From Lithobates sylvaticus (taxonomy: Eukaryota > Chordata > Amphibia > Anura > Ranidae), in assembly GCA_028564925.1 (NCBI GenBank), contig CM053026.1:135422031-135486030 (forward strand): a stretch of 64,000 nt of DNA. The letters are read 5' to 3'. The notes below the pieces were generated by a model. That model did no database searches. It was given only the letters and a program-made list of their open reading frames with translations, and was not told where the DNA came from. Both the position numbers and the translations under genes were made by a program. The first letter of the stretch is position 1; every line of letters begins with the position of its first letter. Positions 32,636-45,189 of this stretch are shown here, piece after piece.

Positions 32636-34369
32636 GTAGCGATATCCCCGCAGGAGCCGTTGGTGAATATGGTTATCTCCCACCCTGCACAGCCAGGCAC
32701 ATGAATTTTCCACTCACTCTGGAGACAAGAAACAGTCCTTGCAGCTTTGTTTTGTTTTTTTAATTAGGGTGATTAAACTTGATGAAAGGGTTGTTATGGG
32801 ATGCCCATTTGATCAGCAAATAAACTCTTTAGGGACTCAACTATATACATCCAGTATATACACACTTCTCCTCTTCTACCTCCAGCACAGACTTACTTGT
32901 AAAACTACATCTCCCAGGACCAGCTAGCACTGACTGGATGGTCTAACAAGAGTGTAAACAGACCATAGAAAATGCCCTTTGCAGGCAGGGACCACATGGC
33001 CATTTAGTAGTGTTGCAAAAAGAGAGGTCTTTGGTGCTATCTGTCTATTTCTTTGGCTACTGCTCCCAGTACAACCTCTTCAGGCACTGCCAGCCCACCT
33101 GGCTGCAGCTGTCCCTTTCACTGGCCCTCCTGACAACGTCTCCACAGTCCTCCCAGACTGATTCTGCATCCGTCCCAGACTGCTTGCACCACAGTCCCTT
33201 CAGGCATGCCACTCAGTCCTCTGAATGCAACACTCACCAGCCCACATGGCTGTCTTCCTCCCTGGAGATTTGCCTGGCAGTGTTCTCCTGCTGTCCTCTC
33301 CTTGCTCCTGTGCCTCCTTGTCAGGATCTTTCCATGTGTTGTGAGAAGGGGCCCCTTTCGCACCCAAGCTTAGGCCTGAGTTGGGNNNNNNNNNNNNNNN
33401 NNNNNNNNNNNNNNNNNNNNNNNNNNNNNNNNNNNNNNNNNNNNNNNNNNNNNNNNNNNNNNNNNNNNNNNNNNNNNNNNNNNNNNNNNNNNNNNNNNNN
33501 NNNNNNNNNNNNNNNNNNNNNNNNNNNNNNNNNNNNNNNNNNNNNNNNNNNNNNNNNNNNNNNNNNNNNNNNNNNNNNNNNNNNNNNNNNNNNNNNNNNN
33601 NNNNNNNNNNNNNNNNNNNNNNNNNNNNNNNNNNNNNNNNNNNNNNNNNNNNNNNNNNNNNNNNNNNNNNNNNNNNNNNNNNNNNNNNNNNNNNNNNNNN
33701 NNNNNNNNNNNNNNNNNNNNNNNNNNNNNNNNNNNNNNNNNNNNNNNNNNNNNNNNNNNNNNNNNNNNNNNNNNNNNNNNNNNNNNNNNNNNNNNNNNNN
33801 NNNNNNNNNNNNNNNNNNNNNNNNNNNNNNNNNNNNNNNNAGAAAGTTACAAACACATTGCCTCTTTTCCTGTAGTGTCAATTAGCACAGTTAGCACTCA
33901 CCGCTGCTGGTTGCCCAGGGACGCTCTAGTGTCCTTCTGCTCTGTGTGGGCTCAGTGTGGGCTCTCCAGGTGGGGGTCCAGGTTCCGGACTTCCCGAGCG
34001 CGATCGCTATCCGGGTGCTGCTTCGGTCTGCTATACTCCGCCGCTCGCCCCTCACTTCTCTCACAGTGCCGCTGCTGATTGCAGTCTCGCAGATTTTCGT
34101 CCCCTTACTGGCGCGATCATAGAGAGGGAATGGGGAGGGGAAAGCCTTCAGGTCACCTGACGCCGCTCTCTGCGCTCTGCTGTAAGCCCTCCGATCTCCT
34201 CCACGAAAGCCGGTGCAAGGTAACTTTAGGAGAAAGGCAAAGATAGGGCTAGCAGCAGCGGTCTCTCGGGTTCATAGTCACACCATCTGCCGGTACTTCT
34301 TGCCCTGTGCCTCACGTACTAGCTCCGGGGAAGCATTGGGTGTTGAGCAGGAAGAGGTAACACACAGCT
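32636..34369. other. GC-richer unassigned region with assembly gap
   Basis: From TGTAGCGATATCCCCGC (32636) onward the composition shifts to CT-rich, then GC-rich sequence with CpG around 33980-34200. Positions 33386-33840 are 455 unknown bases. The TGTAGCG start could be an LTR end, but no matching end, primer site or protein motif was found. Long frames across the gap are artefacts of unknown bases. Confidence 0.3.
33386..33840. other. Assembly gap (455 N)
   Basis: Unknown bases; any frame crossing it is meaningless. Confidence 1.
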
Positions 34370-35870
34370 GCTCACATCACTCCTCTCCCATCACACTCCT
34401 CACACACACCTGCGCTCGGTCACGCCCCCCGATGGTTGATCTACTCTTTACATACTTAAAGAACTTCTTAGGATTTTTTTTTCTCTCCTCCACTATGTGT
34501 GTTTCGTGTTCTATCTTAGCCGCCCTAATTGCACCCTTACATTTCTTGTTGCATTCTTTAAAAAGTCTGAATGCTGATGATGATCCCTTTTTGAAGGCCT
34601 TCTCCTTTGCTTTTATATGCATTTTTACATTGGAGTTAAGTCATTTAGGACTTTTTTTTTGCTCTTTTAAATTCTTTACCCAATGGGATGCATTGGTTAA
34701 TGCCCTTATTTAATATGCTCTTTAAGCAAACCCATCTCTCCTCTGTGTTCTTCGTTCCTAAAATTTTATCCCAATTCATGCCTTCTAGCAAGGTTCATAG
34801 TTTAGGGAAGTTGGCTCTTTTGATATTCAGTGTCTTTGTATTCGCCTTATGTTTCCTATTTTTGTGATTTATACTGAAGCCAATTGACCTGCGATCACTG
34901 TTTCCTAAATTGCCCCATATTTCCACATCCGTGATCAGGTCTGTATTGTTGGTAATCAGTTGATCCAGTAATGCTTTATTTCTAGTTGGTGCGTCTACCA
35001 TCTGAACCATGAAATTGTCCTGCAAGACATTTAGGAACTGGAGAGCCTTAGACGAATGCGTGGTTCCCTCCGCCAAGTCTATGTCTGGATAATTAAAATC
35101 CCCCATTATGATAATACTTCTCATCCTTGCTGCTAATCCAACTTGTGACAGGTTAGGGGGCCTATAGCATACTCCCAGTAATATTTCCCCCTTAGCTTTA
35201 TCACTTTGGAGCTCTCCCCATAAGGATTCCACCTCCTCCCTAGCTACCTTAGTGATGTCATCTCTCACATTCACTTGTACATTATTCTTGATATAGGCAT
35301 ACCTCTCCCCCTTTTTTACCCTCTCTATCCCTGCGATAAAGGGTATACCCTTGAATGGTTGCCAGCCAATCATGAGAGCTGTTGAACCAAGTCTCTGAAA
35401 TTCCCACAAAATCCAAATCCTCCTTGTACAACAGTATCTCTAGTTCACCCATCTTGTCAGCCAGGCTCCTGGCATTGATAAACATGCCACGTAGTTTAGA
35501 CCAGTCGCATACTATCCTCTTATTGGGTGTTCCGAGATTGCAACTAGGACTTGTTACTATACTTACCTTGGGTTTATGTGCTTTAGTCAACCTACCATTA
35601 ATGCCCCCAATACTACACTCTGGAATATGTTCCGCGCTGACTATCTCTACCTCTGGGCCCTCCCCTTCGTTGTCTAGCTTAAAAACCCCTCTAACTTTTT
35701 AGCCATCTTTACTCCCAGCTGATCTGCACCCTCCTCATTTAGGTACAGTCTGTCCCTTCTATAGTACTGGTGATCGACTGAGAAGTCGGCCAAGTCCTCC
35801 AGGAACCCAAACTCCTCCTTACTACACCAGCTCCTTACTACACCAGCTCCTCAGCTCATAATCTCCCTCT
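34370..35870 (-). pseudogene. CR1-type LINE relic: end of ORF1-like, endonuclease and linker
   Basis: Minus-strand order is as follows. At 35860-35700, RRDRLYLNEEGADQLG resembles the C-terminal end of an esterase-like ORF1 product. At 35590-35282, MFINARSLADKMGELE and DFVGISETWF are the start of an APE-type endonuclease. At about 35200-34795, VCYRPPN, IIMGDFNYPDID and GNLGNSDRRS are the remaining endonuclease motifs. At 34622-34377, KKNPKKFFKYVKSR is the linker before RT. In the SDH motif the expected His is Arg, so cleavage would be impaired. Several frame changes occur. RT is missing; the element ends at about 34370. Confidence 0.85.
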
Positions 35871-36224
35871 GCCTTTCTGGTGTGGCTCGATGTACCGGTA
35901 GTATTTCCTGAGAAAGAAAGCATGGGTATAAGACTTGCAGCCTTTGCCATTTTGGGTCTGGTGCTGGTTGGATATTTGGTTTTAATTAGGGATGGTTGGA
36001 CAAACCCATGCTTGGTGTAATTGTACATGTAGGCAAACAAAATGTGGTGTTCATTCAAGCCAAGCTTCTAGCTGCTTCAGGCAGTAAAACATTTAGCAGT
36101 GGTATTACAATGTGACACCTTCCTGCTTATTCTGGAAGTTAGGAAGCTGATACCCATCAACTTCCTAGCAACCAGTAATGTATCTCTGTCTAGCTTATTC
36201 AGCTGCAAATAATGAAAGGGGTGG
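35871..36224. other. No assignable feature
   Basis: Short stretch between the CR1 relic and a foldback fragment; no motif seen. Confidence 0.35.
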
Positions 36225-36640
36225 GGAAACAGTATGTCCCTTCGTCCACCAAATTCATACCAGACCCTTCCGGTCTGGATGGATTTCAAGGGGAACCCCA
36301 CACAAAAAGGAAAAAGGAGCCCATCCACCCCCACCAAAATACATACTAGACTCTTATCTGAACATGCAGCCTGGCTGGCCAGAAAAGGGTGGGTGGCAAA
36401 TGTACATCCCACTTCCTGGACTCTACAAGGCCAAATGTCCTCAACAAACGGAAGATATTTTGCCAAAGTGGGCAAGGGCCTCTTCCCCACAGCTCTAACC
36501 CAACATTTGTGGCGGGGGTATGTATATGGGCTTATCAGATTAGGGAAGCCCCCTTTAAAAATAAGAGTGCCCCCATATACTTGCTATCCCCTAAGTGGAT
36601 GAGTAAAGGGTACATAGACCCCATACTTATTTTACTTAAA
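36225..36640 (+). repeat. Foldback-family fragment
   Basis: Contains TTCATACCAGACCCTTCC, AAGGGGAACCCCACAC, CTTATCTGAACATGCAGCC and CCCCTTTAAAAATAAGAGTG, all arm landmarks of the family. One arm only, diverged. Confidence 0.65.
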
Positions 36641-37669
36641 AAATGTACCGTAATTAGTAAATAAATATTCCACACACTTTGATAAGTCCCTTATGTAAAG
36701 AAAAAAGTCACAATATGTAAATCAGGAGTTGGTAACCCGTTGATCCTGATCTACTTGTTGATACACCCAGCATCATCCCGTTATACAATTTTAAAACGGC
36801 AATGAAAATACATGTTATCTGGTCTTAGTAGATTCTCTCACCTGTGAGAGCTCCAACAATGGCTGGGACATGGGAACCTATGGGTGACATCATTGTTTCA
36901 GGTTTTACCAGTTGTTCTAAAGCATTCTCTCTGCAGCCTCCACTGGCTAAACCAGGGAATAGCCCATGACCGAACTGGGGCAGGCTGAAAATAGGTAGGT
37001 ATATACATGTTTTTTTTTGTGATATTTGTTTGTTTATCTTTTTATAAGATTTCTTCATGACATATTTTTATTGGGGCCGTGCTAAATAATTTCTTTAAAA
37101 ATAAAATGAAAAAAGGGAAAAAAAAGGACACTACTCCCTGGTGATCTTTGATCTCTTCCATGTTGCTCAGGTAGATCTCCACCCCTCCTCCCTGATGTAA
37201 ATCCATCATCTGTCATGAGGTCAAGTGACAGGAACCTTGTCAATCATGTTGACTGATCCCCACAGACCCACAGTTACAGCAAATGAAAGCTCTTGGGCCA
37301 TGCAGTTAATGTAAACAAAGAAGTAGGGTATCCTAGGTTACATCATTAACCAAAATATACATGACCAAATTTGGTTGATAACATCACAGGGAAATCCAAG
37401 TGATGTATTTGACCAAATATGGTCATGACCATTGGGTATGCCCATTTGTTTACAGCCAAGTTGTTAGGTGTGGTTCATGTCAGCACTTTGCATGTTTTTT
37501 TTTTTTTTTTTGGAAAGTGTCATTCATCTTAATTGACGTGGAGATATATTGCTGGAGGATGTGATTGACAATACATTAACATTTTTGACTTTTAAAAAAA
37601 TAAAGCACTTGTTAAAGTGTGTATAATCATTTATTTATTTATTTTTTGTGGATGAGTAAGGTTACTATG
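36641..37669. other. No assignable gene
   Basis: AT-rich with short imperfect repeats (GTCATGACC and ACCAAATATGGTCATGACC around 37360-37430). Nothing recognised. Confidence 0.35.
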
Positions 37670-38035
37670 TACATAGAGGGGATAGATATCTGGAGGACCC
37701 CCTTTTTTAAAAGGGGTTTCCAGATTCCAATAAGACCCTCAACCACAGACGTCATAACCACCATGCCTGGGTTGTGCTGAAGAGTCTTTTGTCCTCATCA
37801 ACATGGGTGCAACGTGCTTTACCAGGCTAAGTCCCCCTGGGCAAAATATTCTCCCTGTATGGTTCAGGAAGAGAGGCATACACTGCTCCCACCCTCCCCC
37901 CCCCTCTTTTCCTAACCAGCTAGGCTGCAATCTCAGATAAGTGATTGGCATGGACTTTGGTGGGACCAAACACTTTCTCTTCCTTTTTTGCATGGGGTTC
38001 CCCTTAAAGTTCATAGAAGACCAACCTCATCTGAG
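37670..38035 (-). repeat. Foldback-family fragment, opposite arm
   Basis: Contains AAAGGGGTTTCCAGATTCC, GTCCTCATCAACATGGGTG, TGGTTCAGGAAGAG and GGGGTTCCCCTTAAAGTTC. With 36225-36640 it is arranged as two opposed arms about 1 kb apart, so both may derive from one disrupted foldback element. Confidence 0.65.
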
Positions 38036-38959
38036 ATAAAGTTCTGTTATAAAAAAAAAAGAAGTCCCCGACTGCTTGTTTACAAGCAAAACAAAGCAAC
38101 TAGGAACAGTCATTTACCAGAAATGTAAGCACATTTTTTTTCTTTGTAAGAAAAAAAAGAATGATAACAAAAGGTGATTTAAAATTCTCCAATGGGGACA
38201 CCTGTTCTGGTGACAACTGTGCCACTTTGGAGAGGTTTTATCTCATGTTCTATTGTATCTATGTGTCAGAATGTTATAAAATATATCCCTAATGGGACAG
38301 AAACATAGAAAAAAAAAGGGGGGGCGTTGATCATTTCCTACTCTTCCCAACATTAAAACAGAGTTTGGATATAGATGCACTTTAATCAAAACATCCTGAA
38401 AAGGGATGGCTGAGTCTCTTTTATTTCTGTTTTCTTTTCAATTTGGAACTATGGATGGGTTTTGTTTCATTTGTACTACCTAAGTATTCATTCTACTGGA
38501 CTTTTTAGGTTTTTTTTACACTGTCTACACTGCTTTTGCTTAACCGTTATGTTGCTGTTGTAGGTTGCCAGGGGGACCTGGATTAGGTATTACAGTCCAT
38601 TGGCCAGTACTGTACATTTCTTGTGAAAACCACTATGAGGGAAAGATTCTTTACATTCCTCCTTACCCACAGCTGGTTGCTATAGCAAGCAGACATTATG
38701 CATTCTGCATATTATCTACATTTACTATTATTGTGAACCTGGCATATCAAGTTTGGCTAACAAATGTGTTTAGTGTGACGTTTACATAAGCTAGAGATAC
38801 TCTGAAGAGCATGTATTGCCATCTGTGTATCACAGCATTTTTAGTTTCTATTTTTTTGGGGGGAAAGAGAATATATTTTTATGTCATCACCTATTGTTTT
38901 TGTTTTTTATTATTGGTGGTCTTTTCTGTTTAAAAATACTATTCTCTACACCTCTATAC
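38036..38959. other. Unassigned; possible MITE half
   Basis: 38170-38310 (CCAATGGGGACACC, TATAAAATATATCCCTAATGG) resembles one half of a repeat whose other half style is seen at 51060-51150. A TTG-initiated open stretch at 38565-38789 has two hydrophobic segments but no recognisable family and no splice support. Confidence 0.3.
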
Positions 38960-40160
38960 CATACAACGATTTGCAACTTGGGCTTCACAGCCTATGTCCG
39001 GGATCCACCATCCTCACATACCACCCTCCTACCATCAAAGCCTCAGTACTTGCATGGTGGAGACTCACAACTTCCACATGGAAGGAGATCCCAGTAACTG
39101 TTCTAAAACAAACCATCACTATTTAAAAAACTCTTATCCCAGACCTTCGTCTATCTAAATGGACAAAGGGTTGCCCTGTAACACTTGACACGTTATACAA
39201 CAAGGGATCTTTTAGACCCTTTGAGCAACTTACTTCTGACCTAAACCTTAAACTGTCTGACTACTACCAATACCTTCAAATCACCAACTGTATCAAACGC
39301 AACCCTTATATGTAGGCTACTATGACTCTCCAAGCATAATCCCATCTAAATCTAAACACACAGGGAAAGAAAGGTATCTAAATATTCTATTCCCTACTGG
39401 GGGAAAAACAGCCCTCACAAAAAATCCCCGCTATCTGTAAATGGCAAAAGTATATACACCACCAGTATACCCCATATCAATGGAAGGCGGCATTCAACTC
39501 CATTTATAAAGCTACCTTATGTACTGCCCTTTGGGAATGAACTAAAAAAAATAGCCCCGCGTTGGTACTAAACCCCCTCAATCCTAGCCAAATTTACTGG
39601 AGCTCAAGTCCAAACTGCTGGAGAGCCTATGGTAAAGTAGGTACACATAATGTAAAAATGCCCCTTTATCCAGGGTTTCTGGATAGACATTTTCTGATTA
39701 CTATGCAAGCTGATAGACCATCCCTTACCTCCCTCTCCTGCTTTGGCCTTACTTAAACCAAACATTGAACAACTACCCTTACGAGTGCAAAAAGTTGTAA
39801 CCTATGTACTTAGCAGCCAGGCTATCCATAATGAAGCTGTGGAGATCACCTACACCTCCAAAAAAACTTGATGTGATTAGTATGACCCAAACACACCATA
39901 CCTATGAACTCTTAATAACAGCAGATAGAATCTCATAACTACAGGAGAGCATAGCTTGGTCCCTATGGACTGAATGGTACGAATAGTTTATTAGATGATC
40001 CTATACTCAGCTAATGTACTACTCAATGCTTGATGTTATAAACTATCATGCAATATACATTAGGACTCATTGTATGTACCTGACTGGATGGAACTGGATT
40101 GAAATTTACACAGTTTAATGTCTCAATGGTCTCAAAATAAAGCATACAACAAATAAACTA
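38960..40160 (+). pseudogene. L1/Tx1-type LINE ORF2 C-terminal relic
   Basis: Plus-strand reading gives HPPTIKASVLAWWRL, then KLSDYYQYLQITNCIK, WKAAFNSIYKAT and SQIYWSSSPNCWRAYGKVG, which follow the order of the region after RT in L1/Tx1 ORF2, ending in the NCWR Cys motif. Multiple stops and frame changes. The 3' end is near 40150 in CTCAAAATAAAGCATAC. It lies in the opposite orientation to the relic at 27550-29945. Confidence 0.72.
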
Positions 40161-40178
40161 TTGGACATAAAAAATAAA

Positions 40179-40904
40179 TACCATATATACTCGAGCATAA
40201 GCCGAGTTTTTCAGCACATTTTTTTTGTGCTGAAAATGCCCCCCTCGGCTTATACTTGAGTCAAACATTTTTCTGCAGCAGAAAATTACATTTTCCGACC
40301 CGACTTGCTAGGAACACCAAATTTGGTATACCAACCCAGTGGTTCCTAGCACTAAGATACGGGCCCCAAAGTCGGTTCGTAAAATGTCTTTATCTGCTGC
40401 AGAAAAGTGCTTGACATTTTTCGACCCAAATTTGGGGCCCCATATCTCGGGGACACTTGATGCTAGGAACCCCTAGTTCTAGTTTTGGTATGCATACCCA
40501 GTGGAACTAACACTACAACATATCCAAAGATAGGAGTTCCTAGCACCAAGTGACCCCGAGATACAGGGCTCCAAAGTCGGTCAACTGTGTCCATCTGCAC
40601 CAGTCATTTCGGGACCCTTTGGGTCCAGAGACCCCGAATTTTGTCTGCAGCTATGGGGCATTTAGGAACCCTTAACTACAAAGTTTGGGGGACCTATGGC
40701 TGCAAATGGGCACAGTGAGGAATGCAAATGGGCACAGTGAGGCTGCAAATGGGCATTGTTGACCGTATTTTCCACTTATAGTAGCTGCGCATTTTTCACC
40801 CTAGGCTTATACTCGAGTCAATACGTTTTCCCAGTTTTTTTTTGTGGTAAAATTAGGTGCCTCGACTTATATTCGGGTCGGCTAAAACTCGAGTACATAC
40901 GGTA
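40179..40904. mobile_element. Non-autonomous TIR transposon, ACTCGAG-type ends
   Basis: Ends ACCATATATACTCGAGCATA and ACTCGAGTACATACGGT are inverted, with TA on both sides. Near the left end is GCCGAGTTTTTCAGCACA; near the right GGCTTATACTCGAGTCAAT repeats the terminal motif inside. No coding capacity. TA flanks would fit Tc1/mariner-type targeting but two bases are weak evidence. Confidence 0.65.
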
Positions 40905-41029
40905 ATTGAATTGTTTTCTTTAACAAAATTGAATCTACATTTTTGACTCATCAAAGAGATATAACAGCAGAACTCACATGTGGCTTTCTTTCTACAATGA
41001 AAATCTATTTTTTTTCGGAAAGTTCTTCC

Positions 41030-41290
41030 CAACACTGTTGCAGAAGTTCCCACAGATGTGTTTCACTTGTAGGTTGATTTGCTTTCACCCATCAGGCCAG
41101 TTCATCCCAGACCAGCTCTATGCTGGCCATTCCATGATTTGAAGCCTACCGTCCTGTTTTTTTCTTCTAAGATAGTTCTAACACAGCCTAGATGTATGTC
41201 TTGGGTCATTATCTTGCTGTAGGATGAACCCCTAACCAACTAGGCATATTTAATTGGGTATTGCATGGTACAGCAAAATTAAGTAGTAGT
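41030..41290 (-). pseudogene. Tc1-like transposase relic
   Basis: GTCTTGGGTCATTATCTTGC and CATCAGGCCAGTTCATCCCA are the reverse complement of typical Tc1-like transposase coding sequence (the region around the catalytic core and the NPI/EHLWDEL end). Too decayed to give a continuous frame; terminal repeats not found. From 41291 to 41530 there is an unassigned stretch ending in TTTTAATAAAAACTG. Confidence 0.5.
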
Positions 41291-41940
41291 AGTTTTGGTT
41301 CAGGGCGCCACTCAACTCTGTGCAAGTCGCCGACTCTGGATCGAGCAAAAAATCTCCAGACCAACAAGCTTCCTCCTCCACGTTTGGCGGTATTTTTAAT
41401 TTTTTTGTAGTCTTAAACTTTATTTTCACCTCTGGCAGTTTACCGGTTTACCACTTAGCTTTTCACCATTTCGGGTTGTTCACTGGGCTTGAACTTTTAA
41501 AATTTTAATAAAAACTGAAAAAAACGGTAGTGTATGTTCATATTATTATTTTGAGAAATATTTGTAATGCTTGTAACAACCCTACATCAATAGCCACGTG
41601 GGCAAGTTAACTCATAGTTATAGGGTGAGTCCCACTGCATTTCTCTGGGAACAGATTAGCATACAAAGGGGCACAACACATCCCCATCATAACCTCCTGT
41701 ACCAAAAGGTAGTGGGAGCCTTGAAACATGAACACATTACGCATGTTGTACGTATGTGCTGCAGCTAAATCATTTTATGCATATGTTCCTCGAACATCAA
41801 ACGTATCTTGCTTATTTAAAAGGTCAAAACAAGGCAGACATTTGGGAACCTTCTGCGGTTCCTCCATATATGAAATGTATATACATGTATCTCTTTTTTG
41901 TATTTTAGATTGCCTTTTCAAAAGATAATACGTGCATATT
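41291..41940. other. No assignable gene
   Basis: Contains AATTTTAATAAAAACTGAAA near 41500, a possible retroposon tail, and otherwise AT-rich sequence. Confidence 0.3.
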
Positions 41941-41949
41941 GAATCAACC

Positions 41950-41980
41950 CTGAAGAAGGAGTATAATAAGACTCCGCAAC
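41950..41980 (+). ncRNA. Degenerate hammerhead-like motif (Penelope/retroposon style)
   Basis: CTGAAGA matches the hammerhead core CUGANGA. It is followed by a GGAGT/ACTCC stem with an 8-base loop and then GCAAC in place of the expected GAAAC. Motifs of this form are known from Penelope-like elements. One core base differs and stems I/III were not established by eye, so it is at best a decayed ribozyme. Confidence 0.3.
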
Positions 41981-41989
41981 GCATAGGCA

Positions 41990-42949
41990 CTTCTAATGCA
42001 CAATAACGATCTGATTGTTTTACAAATGGATTTTTTAACGCACATGTTTATCACGATTCAATTCGGTAACATTGTGCTTTCGGAAAGACAAAATGTGTAT
42101 ATATACTGTTTAGAATATATGTTTGCATAAAGGGATCATTGTGATGTTTTTCTTTTGTATTTACTTTTTTGATATATTGTTCAAATAAAGATAGTTTATA
42201 TACTTTTACAAACTTTTTGTAAGTCTCACAGTTCATGCCTATAAAGCCCCGCCCACTTCAGGGGAAAATCTAGATAATTCAAATTTTGGGACGTTGGCTA
42301 GACACAGCAGAATATAATACATACCTCTAGTTTTTTGATTTTTATCCATATATGAGATGGGATTGACAGGACAGATGATTTTGTATATGTTTTATTTCAA
42401 TATATTTGTGGTAAGTGTTATTTTGAGTGTGCTGTTTATTAATGATGATTGTATTGTAATGTTATAAGTCTAAATCCTCATCCCACTGCATGAATTACCT
42501 CCAAATAGACAAGAAAAGTAAATATATAAATCAAAAGATAGATTAATTGAATAACCACAAAGTGGGATATGAGGTTTCTCTAGGAGGATGATATCAACAT
42601 ACTAGCATCATGGCTTCACAAATTTCTGGAAATATACTGACTTTTGTCTGTGGTTTTAAATATATGAAAATTAGCTTTAGGATTGTTAAAAATAAAATAT
42701 TTGTGTTATGTCTTAAATATTTTATGTTTCTTTAGTGACAGTGTACATTAGCAGTGGCAAAATCGATATTGTCCTATTTAGTTGTACTTAAAGTGGCTGT
42801 AAAGGTAGAACGTTTTTTTTTTTACATTGTTTGCATTAGGGGAAAAAATGACATGGTTGTTATTTAAAAAAAAAAAAAATCATTTTTATGGAGGTGCACT
42901 GGTGAAGAATATTGTTCCTCTTCTGGTGACTGTTGCTCCCATTTATTTT
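41990..42949. other. Unassigned, with a MITE start at about 42788
   Basis: 42788-42940 begins TAAAGTGGCTGTAAAGG, as in the repeat at 23136, and is then T- and A-rich. The remainder shows nothing recognisable. An acceptor-like TTTCTTTAG at 42735 lacks a good donor. Confidence 0.35.
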
Positions 42950-43818
42950 TTAACCACTTGCCGACCAGTCGCTGTTATACAGTGGCAGATCGGCATGTTC
43001 CCGCAAATCGCTGTAGGTGTACGTTGGCTCCTTTAAGGAGCCGTAGCAGACACACGCCCGCTGTACGTTGGGGGGCCCGATGTGCGTGGCCGCGATGTCC
43101 GCCGGCCACCCGTGATCGCGGGAACGAGAGCCAGAATGGGGATCTGTCAATGTAAACAGACAGATCCCCGTTCTGACAGGGGCGTTAGAGAGAGATCTGC
43201 TGTTCCTAGTGATCTTTCTCCTCCTCCAGTCAGCCCAGCCCCCATACAATTAGAAACACTCCCAGGGAACACACTTAACCCCTTGATCACCCCATTTTGT
43301 TAACCCCTTCCCTGCCAGTGACATTTATACAGTAATCAGTGGCTATTTTTAGCTCTGATCGCTGTATAAATGTCAATGGTCCTAAAATAGTGTCAAAAGT
43401 GTCCGATCTGTTTGCTGCAATGTTGCAGCCCCGCTAAAAATCACATATCACGCCATTACTAGTGAAAAATGTTTTTTTACCAAAAATATGTAGAAGAATA
43501 CATATTGGCCTAAACTGATGAAGACATTTTTTTTTTACATTTTTGGGGGCATATTTATTATATCAAAAAGTAAAAAATATTGTTTTTTTTTTTTTCAAAA
43601 TTGGCGCTTTTTTTTTGTTTATAGCACAAAAAATATAAAAAGGGGAGATCAAATACCACCAAAAAAAAAGCTCTCTTTGTGGGGAAAAAAGGCCATCAAG
43701 TTTGTTTGGATACAGCGTTGCACGACCGCTCAATTGTCAGTTAAAGCGACACAGTGCCGTATCGCAAAAAATGGCCTGGTTATTAAGGGGGGAAATCTTC
43801 CAGTCTGTATGCGGTTAA
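42950..43818 (-). mobile_element. TTAA-flanked transposon, copy H
   Basis: TTAA at 42950-42953 and 43815-43818. The hairpin at 43138-43169 has perfect 11-bp arms GGGGATCTGTC / GACAGATCCCC around AATGTAAACA. Other blocks are ATGTAGAAGAATACAT and TTTGTTTATAGCAC. The right end reads TGTATGCGG instead of the usual GGCTGAAGTGG, so it is diverged. Confidence 0.82.
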
Positions 43819-44567
43819 TTTTGTCAGTGTCCCAGGGATAAATATAAGGAGGATTCTCTCCAATGAGTAACAGACAGCAATAAAAAAATAGAGAGAAGTT
43901 CTAAACCTTTTCCTACTTTCCTACTTTTGATGGACTTTAAAATACTGCAGCCTATATTTCTCTACAAACATACAGTACATAGAGTGTAATATGTTTTTTA
44001 TCAGATCCATATTATATTCTAGAATCCCTAACATTTAAATAAAAATCTCAATTAACAATTTGTTTTACGGTTGACTGTATTTCATGATCCATAACCACAG
44101 CTTAGCTTTTCAAATTCTTTTTAAGGGATATTTTGTGCAGAAAAATCTCAATAGACTATTTTTCTGTCAAATGAAATGATATAAAATGTGCTATTTGAGG
44201 CACGGATATACTAGACAAGTAATTATACCTAGTTAAGTGTTTGCTTCTTTGGAAAAATGCTAATTGTTTAATCTTCACAAATTGATGTTCTTGAGTTATA
44301 ATTTGTCTGTTTAAGAAGCACTGGAGATCATTTTCTTCATTTAAAACACTAAATCAATCAGGATTTTTTATTTACATATGAACTAGCCATTTTAAATCCA
44401 GCAGGGGAGAGTGTATATTTTCCTTATGAATTCAAACAAAGATACAATGATCCTTTTGCTCTATATCTTATTGAAAAACATTATTGAGCAGTATCTTTTG
44501 ATAACTGGCAGAGGCGTGCTTTTTTTTTTTTTTACTAGCCAAGTTGCTAATCCTAGAAGTCTATATA

Positions 44568-44572
<5 letters not shown>
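43819..44572. other. No assignable gene
   Basis: AT-rich sequence. 44499-44517 is a 19-base exact match to 49831-49849 (see findings). Confidence 0.35.

Positions 44573-44627
<55 letters not shown>
44573..44627. repeat. (TA)n microsatellite
   Basis: About 27 uninterrupted TA dinucleotides. Confidence 0.98.
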
Positions 44628-44629
<2 letters not shown>

Positions 44630-45189
44630 CAGCCTAACAATCATTAGATGTGGTGGCTGCATTCATTATTTATTATCATGCCCCACTCTAGATGAATGGG
44701 CACAGGGGCACAGCCGACAGTAGCATTGTCAGTGTGTGGGGAGGGGTGTGTACATACGTGAGTACATGTTCCTTTTTTTTTATCTGAAAGACAATTAGTT
44801 AATGGGAAAAACAACACAAACAAAACATTTGTAACTTCATCACAACATTTGCTACCTCATTTGTAACTCTTTAGTTTTGTCAGATTATTGTTTAAATGTT
44901 TTCATTGTTTGCAAACAATTACTAATTAATGAGCTCATGGTACCATGTGATAATCGATTATGCATTTACAATAACCTAACCCCCGTGTTGGTCTCACTTT
45001 GACGGACCTGCAAACAAAACACAAATGTTTAGTATCCAAACCTGTTCTCTTCCCGGATTCCTGGAAAAGGAACACAAAGACAATGATTAAACACGATTAT
45101 CATGACAATTGACTTTAAGTGCCCCAAGCCTCTTCCCATTAATTGTACTGCTAGGGGAACACCTACAAGCCCGAGTTGTAGTATAAACA
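44628..45189. other. No assignable gene
   Basis: Begins with GCAGCC...ATTAGATGTGGTGGCTGC, a MITE-like fragment also seen near 7370 and 13815. The rest is unassigned. Confidence 0.35.

Noticed and set aside
33010-33885. Frames of 160-290 codons
   Set aside because: They run through 455 unknown bases.
34213-34713. Plus-strand 166-codon frame with hydrophobic segments
   Set aside because: It overlaps the CR1 linker region on the opposite strand and shows no family motif.
42735-42790. Acceptor-like TTTCTTTAG followed by a short open stretch
   Set aside because: No credible donor before a stop, and a MITE begins at once.
44411-44647. Frame with a long Ile-Tyr repeat
   Set aside because: Translation of the TA microsatellite.
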